From Cercis canadensis (taxonomy: Eukaryota; Streptophyta; Magnoliopsida; Fabales; Fabaceae): a DNA stretch of 64,000 nt. Positions 11,203 through 23,010 of the stretch are shown here, piece by piece. Under the pieces are notes generated by a model. The model made no database searches, had not been told where the DNA came from, and worked only from the letters and a program-made list of their open reading frames with translations. Within the stretch, counting starts at the first letter, position 1. Every line of letters starts with the position of its first letter. The DNA is taken from the NCBI GenBank assembly GCA_003255065.1, contig QAOA01005941.1:60635-124634 (forward strand), given 5' to 3'. The translations under genes and the position numbers were made by a program.

Positions 11203-14200
11203 AAAAAGATTAGTTTTCAAAAGAAAACTTGGAGTCACCATCAATTGTATTAAGAAAACGAGGAACAATTGGAAAATCCCTTCTTTAATTTTAAAAATGG
11301 TTTGTGAACTAGAGATGGTTTGGGAGTTAGTTTGTGAATGGGGAAGGTGTTAGGCACCCCACAACACCCGTCTAAATGACGGTTACCCGAAATTTATTGT
11401 GTGAACATAATATGGCCAAGAAGGTGTATTTTATTTGTCCCAAAATAATAAATATATTACAAGAATATCTCACAAAATTAAAGACAGAATTTAAACATGA
11501 AATGCGTGAGTTCTCTACTGAGACCTAAATCCTTCTACATTTTTCTCACATAAACCGCCCTTTAGGGTGGTGCTACCTTCACCTAAGTTGGATAAACAAA
11601 GCTATTTCATAAAAGAATAAGACTCGATCTATCCTCCCATGATAAGTGAAGGGGTTTGCGGATACTATGTGACACAAATATATATTTTATATGCAGTACA
11701 AATATATGATTTTAAGTATTACAATACTTGTCTCAGGGAAAGGGACTTTAATTACATTCGAAAAAATGAAGTAAGATAAATGAAAACATCTTGCTCCTAG
11801 CTTGCAGCAAAACCTTCTCGAGCAGAGCCCTCCAACTTGCCCACAACCACAATCACTCTCAGTCATATGTAAATTTGCTCAAGGAAACACCAAATACAAG
11901 TTAAGATTCACAACTAAATATCATCATCTCAAGCATATCTCATGCCTCAAGCATACAAGAAGGATCCCAAATTACACCTAATAAACAATGACCACAACTT
12001 GGAGAATTCAATAACCCAATAATTATTCCAAATTGAACTCAAAAATGAATTTAAGACAACCAACCAAAAATAAGACTATCAATCAGTTCTCACGTAGGCA
12101 AATGTAGAAATTACCAAATTGAATTGCCAACAGCTCTTATGCAATGCTTAGAACCAAGCAAAAACTCACAAAAATGGAATAATGAAAAATTAAGAAAATG
12201 TTACTCAAGCATAATCCAAAACAGCCGCATTCAAACTAGAACTGGAAACAATGGCAAAATGAGAAAATTATAAAAATTGCTCACATTGAAGACATATGTC
12301 GTATGGTTCTAATGACACAAGAATCAAGAAAATGGAGTTATATAGCTCAAATTAAAGGCAAAAGACTGAACAACTATATTCAGATTGAAATTGGGAGCAG
12401 GAGAGACATGCAAAAAATATGGAAATTGTACACATTGAAGAAACGCATCTTATGGCTCCATTGAGACAAACAGTGCTAAATTCTAAGCTCTGTAGCTCCA
12501 AAAAGAATACTAAGCACTGCCAGAGCTGTCTGGCAACTTGACAGCACAAAAAACACAAACTAAATTGAAATGCAAACTGGGATCATGAGAGATATGGAAA
12601 AAAATCTAGAAATTGTACACATCAAAGATATACATCTTAAAGTTCTAAAAAAAGGAGAATCACGCAAAAAGGGGCATTATAATTCAAATTATTGACAAAA
12701 GACTGAACATTGCCAAAGACATGACAGCAGTGACAGTGCAGCAGTGAACAGCCATATTAAAATCAAAACTGGGATTAAGGTAGACATGAAAAAATTTTGA
12801 AAATTGTACACATCTAATATATATATATTATGGTTCTAACAAAGTAAGAATAATGCAAAAAGAAGCATTATAATTCAAATTATAGACAAAAGACTGAACA
12901 CTGCCAAAGACATGACAGCAGTGACAGTGCAACAGTGAATGACCATATTAAAATCAAAACTGGGAGTAAGGTAGACATGCAAAAATTCTGAAAATTGTAC
13001 ACATCGAAGATATATATCTTATGGTTCTAAAAAAGTAAGAATCATGCAAAAAGGAGGAATATAATTCAAATTATAGACAAAAGACTGAACACTGCCAAAG
13101 ACATGACAGCAGTGACAGTGCAGCAATGAACATCCATATTCAAATCAACACTGGGAGCAAGGTAGACATGCAAAAATTCTGAAAATTTGCACATATCGAA
13201 GAACCACATATGATGGTTCAATCAAGATAAATGGTGCTAAATTCTAAGCTTTGTAACTTCAGTTATAAGAGGAACATTGACTGCTGCCAGAGAATACAAA
13301 CAGAACCGAAAACAAATATTTTGATGCTTCTTGCCTAAATTTAAACAACACCATGCCATCAAAAAACTGCTTAGCTGGTTCAAAAAAAGATAAACAGTCC
13401 CAAAGTGACCATAACAGCCCAACAATAGAAATCAATAAACACCAATCCTCCAAACAAAAGAAAATAAATATCTCTTAACCACAAAATTGCAGAAATCTTG
13501 AGCCCAAAATTTGATTATCATCATGAGAATTAAGCAGTAAAATCTCTGGTTCATATATAGAAACCAAATTCCTAAGAATCATGACCGAAAACAAGTTAGC
13601 CATATAGAACAGCAACCTTAATACAAATTTAAGGACTAAAACCTTTGGTCCATCTTTAAATTAACAAAGAATATGCTCATAGTAGCCATAAACGAGATCA
13701 ATGACCTCCATCATGTTTAATCGAAGAGATAAGATTATCAAGGAATCATAGAAAATAGAGCTAAATGCCATAAAAACCTAGCAATCTTAACACAATATCA
13801 TGGATTTAATAAGGAAAATCATCAAGAACATGAGATTACCTAAGCTTCAAAGAAAGCAAGCACCAAAAATGTCAATCGGCAGAAATCCAAGCTAGCAAAA
13901 GTGGAATGAATGGCCTACCATCGCCAATCTTGCCAGATTCTCCTACTCCACCGTCGATTTGTTTCTTCTTCTCCTCTCATTTTCCCTTGCTCACTCTCCT
14001 CTACGTAGCCTCCTCTCTATACTCTCCCTCTCCTCTTACGCACCCTCTCTACCTTTCTCCTTCGGTTTCTTTTTTTTTCTCTCTCTTCCACGTTGGGTCT
14101 CCTTTTTCCTTCCTCTTTCTCCTCTCTTTCACATTTCTACTCTTCTCTCAATCGGTTCCCTTTTTGCTTTTTTCCATCCCACGCACTCTCTCTTTTTCCC

Positions 14201-14680
14201 CTAGATATTTCCCCTTTTTCCCCCTCAATTTCCCATTTTGCCCTTTAATCTCCACCACCCATCTCTACTTTTTCCTTTTAATTTGTCTTTCTCTTTTTCT
14301 TTTTTTTTAATTTAGCTATTTTTTAAATAAGGACAATGTGCTAAAATTTGGACCAATAGGGAGAGGAGAAAATCTATTCCTTGCTCTCCTATTGGTGCTC
14401 TTAGATCTAGTTATACAAAAATCTATTTACAAAATTCTTTTTCTCATTTTTTGATTTATTTATTATTTTCAAAAATTTAAACATTAAAGAGTGGGTCAAA
14501 TCAGCTTAGATTAAAAAAATGGACTAAACTAACAATGGGTTGGGCCTAGGGTTTACTACATTACAAAAGGCCAAACAATAATATAAAAATCAATAATTAA
14601 AAATTATGAATTTATCTCTTTTTTGTTTCAATTTTTTTTTTATATCACGAAAAAGACCCGGACAAAATACAGTGTCTACA
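11203..14680 (-). mobile_element. Inverted Ogre/Tat-like LTR remnant 'A'
   Basis: Reading the minus strand, the LTR starts TGTAGACACTG at 14680 and ends TTAATACA at 11246 (3,435 bp), so it has TGTA…TACA ends. It is followed by about 40 bases with a GACTCC core (11203-11245), then Copia RT codons. It is homologous to the LTRs at 15238 and 35148 in opposite orientation. No full element and no clear TSD are present, and about 33 bp of Copia coding sequence seem lost at the junction. I read it as a one-LTR remnant. Confidence 0.8.
12600..13190 (-). repeat. Three ~190-bp tandem units inside LTR A
   Basis: The phrase beginning aaattgtacacatc recurs at about 12608, 12798 and 12986, each followed by the same order of motifs, including gccaaagacatgacagcagt and aatcaaaactgggag. 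Further diverged relatives lie on both sides. The sister LTRs at 15238 and 35148 carry this unit once (around 17150-17290 and 37020-37140). Confidence 0.8.
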
Positions 14681-15237
14681 TTTAGGACGAACAAACAAGA
14701 TTCTAGGGATGCAAATTTATCGAGATAGAAAAACAGGAAAATTTGGCTTTCCCAAAAGAACTATTTGAGGAAAATCTTGTGGCACTTCAATATGTAAGAT
14801 AGTAAGTCAATTTCTACCTCACTTCCTGTTAATTATAACTTATCCTCAAGTATGTGTCCTAGCACTAAAGCTAAGAGGATGGAGATTTCTAGAGTGTTGT
14901 ATGCATCATTGGTGAGAAGCTTGATACTCGCTATTATTTGTACCAAACCAGGCATTGCACAAGCAGTGAGAGTAGTTAATCGGTTCATGGTGCATTCGAG
15001 TAGAGAGCATTGAAATACAATAAAAAGGATCCTTAGATACATAAATGGTACCTCAAATGGAGGATCAGAATTCAGTGTCAAAGGATATGGTGATTCAGAT
15101 TTTGCAAGTGACATTGATAAAAGAAAATCCATTACTGGATATGTGTTTACACTTGCGAGTGGAGCTATAATCTGGGTTTCAAAACTACTGAGTGTTGTTG
15201 CTTTGCCCACAATAGAAGTAGAATACATGGTAGCTAC
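14681..15237 (+). pseudogene. Copia late RT and RNase H fragment
   Basis: The sequence resumes with NKILGMQIYRDR, loses a base at a run of A, and continues with WLSQKNYLRKIL, a degraded linker, VLYASLVRSLILAIICTKPG, IAQAVRVVNRFM and GYGDSDFASDIDKRKSITGY. It ends VVALPTIEVEYMVA, where LTR B begins. These are the conserved end of the Copia RT and the RNase H domain (DSDFA, KSITGYVF). Confidence 0.87.
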
Positions 15238-18200
15238 TGTAAACACCGTATTTTGTTCGGGTATTTTTTTGGAATAAAAAATAATTTGAAAAAAAGGAGA
15301 TAAATTCGTAATTTTTAATTATTGATTTTAATATTGTTGTTTGAACTTTTGTAATGAAGTAAACCCTAGGCCTAGTCCATTGTTAGTTTAGTCCATTTTT
15401 TTTTTATCTAAGTCCATTTGGCCCACTCTTTAAAGTTTAAATTTTTACAAATAATAAATAAATCAAAAAATAAGAAAAATAATTTTGTAAATATATTTTT
15501 GTGTCACTAAATCTAAGAGCACTGATAGGAGAGCAAGGAATATATTTTCTCCTCTCCCTATTGGTCCAAATTTTAGCACATTATCCTTATTTAACAAATA
15601 GCTAAATTAAAAAAAAAAAAAAAAAAAAAAAAGAGAAAGACAAATTAAAAGGAAAAAGTAGAGATGGGTGGTGGAGAATAAAGGGAAAAATGGGAAATTG
15701 AGGAGAAAAAAAGGGAAATATCTAGAGGAAAAGGAAAGAGTGCGTGGGATAGAAAAAAGCAAAAAGGGAACCGACTGAGAGGAGATTAGGAAAAACGTGA
15801 AAGAGAGGAGAAAGAGGAAGGAAGAAGGAGACCTAACGTGGAAGAGAAAGGGGAGGAGAAACCGATTGAAAGAGGGAGAGAGTGTGAGAGTGTGCATGAA
15901 AGGAAGGAAGAACGTAATAGAGAGAAGGCAGAGATAAGAGGCATGAGCTAGAGGAAGATCAAATAGAAAGGAGAAGAGTGGGCGTGAGATAGAAAGAGGG
16001 AGCAAGGACCGAGAAGAAGAGAGAGGAGCCAAGGAAAAGAATCTGGTGAGGAACAAACATGGTAATTTTTCTTATTTTTATCTCATTGATGTAAATTTTC
16101 TTTTGCATTAATCAACGATGATTTCCATGGATTTTGGTTAGATATGCAATTCTTGGAGAATCGGTGTTGAAATCTCTGTAATGCTCATTTGATTAGCTTC
16201 CGTTTTAATCTTTCTGACATATTTAGTTGGGTTATATTGTTGTCAATGGACTCTGCATAATCTTTAGCTTCCATGGTGCTGCTTGCTAGTTGTGATGTTG
16301 TGGTTTATCTTTCTTGTGAGGTCTTTGAGATTAAAGTTGGTTTGATGTTTTTAGTAAATCTAAAGTTGTATGGTACTTTTTCTTTCCTTTATGCAGTAAG
16401 GGTTTCTAGTTCAGTTTAATAAGTAAAGATGCAGTTAGAAATGTGATTTGCATTTTTTTTTTGTTAGCACGAAATTAGTGGCTGGATGGAAGGATTTGTA
16501 TCCCTCAGTTTATGTGTGTTTAGGATATTATTTCCTTGATTGCTCTTGATGAATTTTGAAGTAGCTGTTTCAGATTATAGAGAGCTGATTGGCATGGTTG
16601 TTTTGAATTCATCTTTTTGCTATTTTGAGTGGCTATTTTGGAGGCCATTGTGTATCTTTCATCTTGAAGTTGGTTGTGATTCGGGTGTTGTTTTGTTGAG
16701 GTTAATGGCACATATTGGGGTCTATTTTGACCCCATTTCGGTTGCTGCTTTGATTTCATTAAGTGGTTGTCAATGCATTGATCAAAGGAGTTTTAGTTTA
16801 GTTAATTTTACTATTTTAGATGTTGTTTTGAGATTGTTTTGGGTGTTGCTCCAATTTATTTTGGTTAGCTGTTCTGTGCATATCTTGAGCTGCATTTGGT
16901 CTACTTTTCTCATGCCTTGAGAGCTGTTTTGAGTGTATTATTTGCTGCTGGGGATATTTTAAACTGGAATGGTCTTTATTTTGGCAAGAAAGGAGCACTT
17001 ATGTAATCATTTTTGCTGATGTCAGTTTATCACTAGCAGTACTCAGTGTTTTAATTCTTCCCGGAGCTATAGAGCTCGAAAGTTAGAACCGTTTATCTCA
17101 ATAGAACCATAAGACATATATATTCAATGTGTGAAATTTTCATAATTTTTTCAAGTCTAACTTCCTCCCAGTTTTGATTTGAATATGGCTATTTATTGCT
17201 GCACTGTCACTGCTGACATGTCTTTGGCAGTGTTCAATATTTTGCCTATAATTTGAATTATAATGCTCATATTTGCATAATTTTTCCTTTGTTAGAACCA
17301 TTAGATGTGTGTATTATATATGTATAATTTTTAGATTTTTTGCATGTTTTCCTTGATCCAAGTTTGCATTTCAAGTTAGCTGTGTTTTCTAGGCTGTCAA
17401 GTTGCCAGACAACTCTGGTAGTGCTTAGTCTCTTGATTATTCCCAGAGCTTCAAAGCTTCAATTTGAGTTTTTCTTGCCACATTTGAACCATTAGACATA
17501 TATCTTTCATGTGTAAAATTTTTGGAATTTTTTCATTTTTCTCTTGCTCCTAGTTGGCATTTCACTTTAGCTATTTTTTTTGTGCTGCCAAGTTGCCAGA
17601 CAGCTCTAGCAGCTTTAGTCTTTTAATTCTTTCTGGAGCTATAGAGCTCAGAATTTAGCACCATTTGTCTCGATAGAACCGTAGGATGCGTTCCTTCAGT
17701 TTGTGAAATTTTTAGAATTTTTTTCATTTTTCCACTACTTCTAGTTCTAATTTGAATGCGGCTGTTTTGGATTATGCCTGAGTGACATTTTCTAAATTTT
17801 CCATTATTCCATTTTTGTGAGTTTTAGCTTGGTTCTAAGCATTTCATAGGTTCTGTTGGCATTTCAATTTGTTAATTTCTGCATTTGCCTACATGAGAGC
17901 TGATTGGTAGTCTTATTCTTGGGCGGTTGTCCTAAATTCATTTTGAGTTCAATTTAGAATAATTGTTGGGTTATTGAATTCTCCAAATTGTGGTCATTAT
18001 TTATTGGGTGTCATTTAGGATTCTTTTTGTATGCTTGAGGTATGAGATATATTTGAGATGATGATATTTAGTTTTGAATCTTTTAACTTGTATTTGGTCT
18101 TTCCTTGAGTAATTTTACATATGACTGAGGGTGATTGTGGTGGTGGGAAAGTTGGAGGGCTCTACTCGAGAAGGCTTTGCTGCAAGCTAGGAGTGAGAGA

Positions 18201-18743
18201 TTTTTTATTTATCTTACTTTAGTTTTGAATGTAATTAAAGTCCCTTTCCTCAAGACAAATATTGTAATACTTAAAATCATATATTTGCACTGCATATAAA
18301 ATATATATTTGTGTCGCGTAGTATCTGTAGACCCCTTCACTTATCATGAGATGATAGATTGAGTCTGATTCTTTTATAGAATAGCTTTGTTTATCCAACC
18401 TAAGTAAAAGTAGCACCACCCTGGAGGGCTCTTTATTTGAGGAAGGGGCGGAATGATTTAGGTCTCAGTGGAAAAATTATACATTGCATGTTTAAATTCT
18501 TTGTCTTTAATTTTGTTATATATTCTTGTAATACATTTATTATTTTGGGATAAATAAAATACACATTCTTGGTCATATTATGTTCACACAATTAATTTCG
18601 ACTAACTATCATTTAGACGGGTGTTGTGGGGTGTATAACACATTCCCCATACACAAATTGACTCCCGAACCATCTCTGGTTCACATACCATTTTTAAAAT
18701 TAAAAAATGAGTTTTTCCAATTGTTTCCTGTTTTCTTAATACA
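15238..18743 (+). repeat. 5' LTR of E7 (LTR B)
   Basis: The LTR starts TGTAAACACCG right after Copia codons EYMVA and ends TTAATACA. Contents in order: an AT-rich start, a purine-rich tract (15605-16050), a gene-poor T-rich half with one copy of the ~190-bp unit, and the end segment shared with the other two LTRs (tttagacgggtgttgtgggg at 18611-18630). After the LTR the expected primer-binding motif is absent, and the leader follows at once with ctttaaccctaaatttgc. The open frames here are low-complexity and not supported as genes. Confidence 0.82.
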
Positions 18744-19545
18744 ATTCTTTAACCCTAAATTTGCTTTTATTTTGTTTGTTTTGCTTTCTTGATAGATTAT
18801 GTTATCTGCTATGTTATTCATTTATTTTTGCATTTGTAGATAGTTTATTGTTGTTGCATATATTTTTTGTGTTTTCTTGCTGCTGGGTAGCTAAGGTAAA
18901 TGTTTGTGTGTTTCACCCGCACACATTGTGCACTAACACTATAACCCTACACACCACTTATCGGCTCTATACCCAGGCCACCCTGAGCAAAGGATTAGAA
19001 GGGAGCCTAATATTATTATTGGAGGTTTATCTTTCGGTGGTTTATGCGAAAGCTTTCGCTCATATTGCATATCATCTTGCTAATTTGGGTAAGCAAAGGG
19101 GTTATCCCCTTGTGAACCAGGTTAGTAGGGTGTGATCTCCATCATTTGGTGGCGGTAGTCTATAGTACCTTGGACTTTTAGGATGTTCTCACCCATTGCC
19201 AAATTATGCATGTAATTTGATGGTAGATGCCCGCCTTTATAAGGTAGACCTTGACCATTAGGTTAGCAGTCCTAATTCTAAGGCTAGTCCATTTATAAGA
19301 CAATGGGGAATCATGTCTTTTGTTATCTCTCTTTTTCTCTTGCATTGAAATAAGAGGTCTCATGCCTCGTTTGTTTTTAAATAAATTGAGTGTCTTTTTT
19401 ATTTTATTTTATTTTTCTCATTTAATTTTTACCCATCCATTTTCCAAATAAAGAAGAGAAGGTGGAAGCCTTGTTTTTTTTTTTTTTTTTTTAATTTGTC
19501 ATGTCAAAGCAAGTCATATATGCATTTGTGCATCATTTTTAACTC
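18744..19545 (+). other. 5' leader of E7
   Basis: This stretch lies between LTR B and the solo LTR. It contains phrases characteristic of Ogre/Tat-like leaders, such as acaccacttatcggctctat and aaggggttatccccttgtga. I see no convincing gene; the 124-codon open frame at 18761 has no recognisable motif. It continues at 30303 on the far side of the inserted solo LTR. Confidence 0.65.
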
Positions 19546-20894
19546 ATGAGTGACGGGTGCCGAACCGTACAAAATTACAAAAGTAATTGCAACTAATTTG
19601 TAGTATAGGATGCAACCAGTGTCGTCTCCTAAGGATTCACCAGAACAACTAATCTAGTAGGACTTAAGCAAGAACAGAATAAAGGGGGTTTTGTGTTAAA
19701 TGCAGTATAATAAGTACTCGAAAGCAGTAAACATAATTGATCAAGTAAGAGAAAACATAATCAACTCAAGCAGGCAACCAAATCCTAATTTTTTCTTGTT
19801 CACTAAAGATAACCTAGGTCTGATTTAATTCTTTGTTAATGTTACCTGGAACCCTTAGCAGCAACACTTAGAATTCCTACTAATTACCAATCAGGATTCA
19901 ATTAATTTTGGAACTAAGAATCTAGGCAACCGCTCTATATTACTAAGTCCAGATTAATTTAATAACCGAATTGTCCAAGTTAACCACTCTATATGATTAG
20001 CAGTTTGATTACTGTGATGAATCTAATCGACCGATTTAAATTCATATAAAGCATGCATGCAATTAAAACACCATTCACTCACATGAAGATGAGAAGAAGA
20101 AGATAATCAAACTATATTAAATCAAACCCGGTTGAAGCACAGGAACTCCGGATTATTAAGTTTTACTCCTCTTGAATTGATTACAAAAGAATTTAGCCTT
20201 CCATGGAAGACTTAAACACAAAGCAAAGGTGGAAAACGAACTCAGCAACAGGAGGTGTCGCACCTGCCCTTTTAAGAATAACTTCTGATTAGCTCTATGG
20301 AGATTTCTAAATAATTGAATATGTATTAATTTCTAAAAAAAATTAAACTTCATATTTTCCTATATAATGAATTGGTTTAAACTCCATAAGAAATACTACT
20401 CCCACTTGAAACTTTTGATATAATTAGTAGGAGACACCCAAAGAAAAATTAAGAAGCTAAGCAAAGCATTCTTATATACATCTAACATGTGAATATACTT
20501 AGAGGGTTAACGTAACCCTCATAGTTTATATACACGTCTCAAAAGAATATTACCTATATCACTACCTATGTTATAATTACATCTATATACATGTCTCAAA
20601 ATAATGAAATTTCCACCTAATTGTACATAAAGCAAACACCACAAAAAGAACTACTTATATGCAGCTTGCTAACTTTGCACACTCTGATGGGAATTATTAG
20701 CCTCTGCACCTGGAATGGATAAGACATTCACAAATATTACAAAGGTGAGATATGAAATCTCAGTAGCTAGTAGAGTATCATACATGCTTTATGTCCATTC
20801 CATTTCGTAAACCATATACGAATAATCCAAGAAAACAAAAGCACATAAGCACACCACATGTTGAAAAGTCAATCTTAATATTCTTATTCATTTC

Positions 20895-21060
20895 ACTTTG
20901 GGGCTACATTAACTTAACCCTGAGGCAGCATCAACTTACCCCATCTTCTTCATAGCATAGGGCAACATCAACTTACCCCTAGGTTCTTCTAGCTATGGGG
21001 CAGCTTCAACTTACCCCTTAATTCCTCAAGCTATGGGGCAGCTTCAACTTACCCCGATGG
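20895..21060. repeat. Short tandem phrases (GGGGCAnCTTCAACTTACCCC) in E5 LTR
   Basis: Four to five imperfect copies of a ~40-bp phrase containing 'ggggca.c.tcaacttacccc' occur in tandem. The sister LTR is unsequenced here (N gap), so copy-number change cannot be judged. Confidence 0.65.
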
Positions 21061-22846
21061 CCATCACACATAAGAGAGCTAGCTTTAATCCTTTAGTCAT
21101 CTCTTAAGTCTTCTCATAATAATCATCTCATAAGTCATCTCATAGCACTCAATTGCAATAGCAAACATTCTATATAGTGATTACATAAAGAATACACTAT
21201 CAAAAGAAACTAAACGAGGTTTAAGGAAAAACTAGCTACCTGGAGTCTTTGCTGTCCCTACTTTTCCTTTTCTTGGTATGAATTTAAGGATTCTTGAATA
21301 CCTTCTCTATTTCCTATTTCATCACGCAATTATATAATTATTTCACATAAACTTTACAAAGTAAAAAGTAGGTAATTACTTATGTCATTAACCTTAAAAT
21401 TTAAGAGAATTTGATTAGTCAACTAATACCCATCAATTCCAAGTTACATAATAAACACAATGGTACAAATAACAGATCAGTAAATCATATAGTATTAGCG
21501 CATCAAACAATAATTCCAAATTCAGCACAATGATGAGCTCTTTTTCTTAGAAACAATGCCAACTAGTTCTTTCACAGATAATTGAGCAAAAAGTCAACAA
21601 CTAAACAGATATCACTTATTGAAATGTAAACAAGAAAAACTGAGTACTTTAAAGGGGGCATGAAAGGAATTTTACAAGAATTGACTTTTCGCATATCATT
21701 TCCATTTAAACTTTCTTGGGAATCCATACTCACGCAAATCATATTCAACATGGAACACAACTAGAAACATCTTTTTCCTTGAAGGCTCCGAGCTGGTTTC
21801 TGAAATTCCGTTTCTTTAAAATCTCAAACACTTTCTCTTCTATGTTCTGAAGTTATATACATGTCCACAATTTCCAGTGTTAATACTTTACTAGAATATT
21901 TTCCCTTATCTGAGAACAGGTTCTACCTTGTTATAGTAAGTACCAGTAATGATCCATTCCATTGCATAATAATGAAAAAGAACAAAACTTGTCAGCAGTC
22001 ATATCTCTTTTTAACATAAATGTTCCCACAGGAAATTACAGTAGGCTGACCAAAACTTAATCATTTATTGAGGAAACAATTTTAATATCATTACCTCCTT
22101 ATTTTTCAGGTTATATGACTTTTCTAGACCATCTTTCCAAGTATTACATGAAGAAAGGGCCATAAAGCAAGTTTAATAATGAAAGTTTCGTTTAGCTATT
22201 CCAGTACCTATTATTAGAGAATTCCTCTTTTCCTTTGAAGGATTAAGGGAAGATTCATACATATATGGATTGGTTTTTACTTGGACCATGCAACCATGCA
22301 ATATAGCCTAGGAACAACTTGAAAAGTTAGATAGCAATATATCTTCGTATTCTACTATAAAGCTTTATAGTGAATCTCTTTTTTTTTTTTTTTTTCTAAA
22401 AGTAGAGCTTGTTAGCAAATCATAGCATACTTCCACAGTCAAATTTCTGGTAGGGCGAAGTCAAGGCTTGGGCTTGCAATAACCACTATAATAATGGGGA
22501 ATAAACAATACCCACTCCATGCAAAACTAAGAAACCCATAGGAAACCCAGATTACATTGAAGAACAACACCTAACAGTTTTGCTTAATCTAAAAAATTAC
22601 TAAGTTCTAGAGATTAGCAATGAAGTTTTGATGGAGAAGGTTGCTTACTGCGTAGAAGAAAGCCTTTCCCCCACCTCCTCTTGCCGCTAGGAGCTCTCTC
22701 ACTCTCTCTCTCTCTCTCTCTTTCTCCCTTTCTCTCTTCTTCTCACCGCTCACTTGGAGCTCTTTTCTTTCTGCCAAGTTCTCGATTCTTCTCCCCTCTT
22801 TAATTCATTTCTTTTCCCTTTTTTTTTAAGTTAAATACTATAATAT

Positions 22847-22911
22847 AGTACAATGGATATATATATATATATATATATNAGTACAATGGATATATATATA
22901 TATACCTAAAT
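22847..22911. repeat. Short duplicated TA-run around single N at 22879 (assembly)
   Basis: 'agtacaatggatatata' occurs on both sides of the N inside a TA run. The sister LTR has one copy (29629 on). Confidence 0.75.
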
Positions 22912-22993
22912 GCTATAATATAATACAATATATATATATATATTTACACATATATGTCTATATAAAAAAAAAAAAACAAATCTAGTTGTTACA

Positions 22994-23010
22994 ATTTTAC
23001 CCCCCTTTTA
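22994..23010 (-). promoter_or_regulatory. Polypurine tract of E5
   Basis: Minus-strand AAAAGGGGGGTAAAAT directly abuts the 3' LTR. It would prime plus-strand cDNA. The pol stop codon (TAA, 22997-22999) lies inside this tract, so coding and priming sequences overlap. Confidence 0.8.

Larger units (their letters stand above)
20256..22993 (-). repeat. 3' LTR of chromovirus E5
   Basis: This is the complete copy, 2,738 bp as assembled. It includes a CT-rich stretch (22697-22722) and a TA-rich end with a single N at 22879 inside a small duplicated TA run. It serves as the reference for the gapped 5' LTR at 27880. Short four-fold phrases with ggggcagcttcaacttaccc lie at 20900-21060. Confidence 0.88.

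Noticed and set aside
13906..14310. Phe/Ser/Leu/Pro-rich 134-codon frame, and its counterparts at 15607-16056 and 35491-35919
   Set aside because: All three are translations of the same purine- or pyrimidine-rich tract in the Ogre-like LTRs; low-complexity, no domain.
18761..19135. 124-codon hydrophobic frame after LTR B
   Set aside because: Falls in the leader of the Ogre-like element; no domain and not conserved in a recognisable way.
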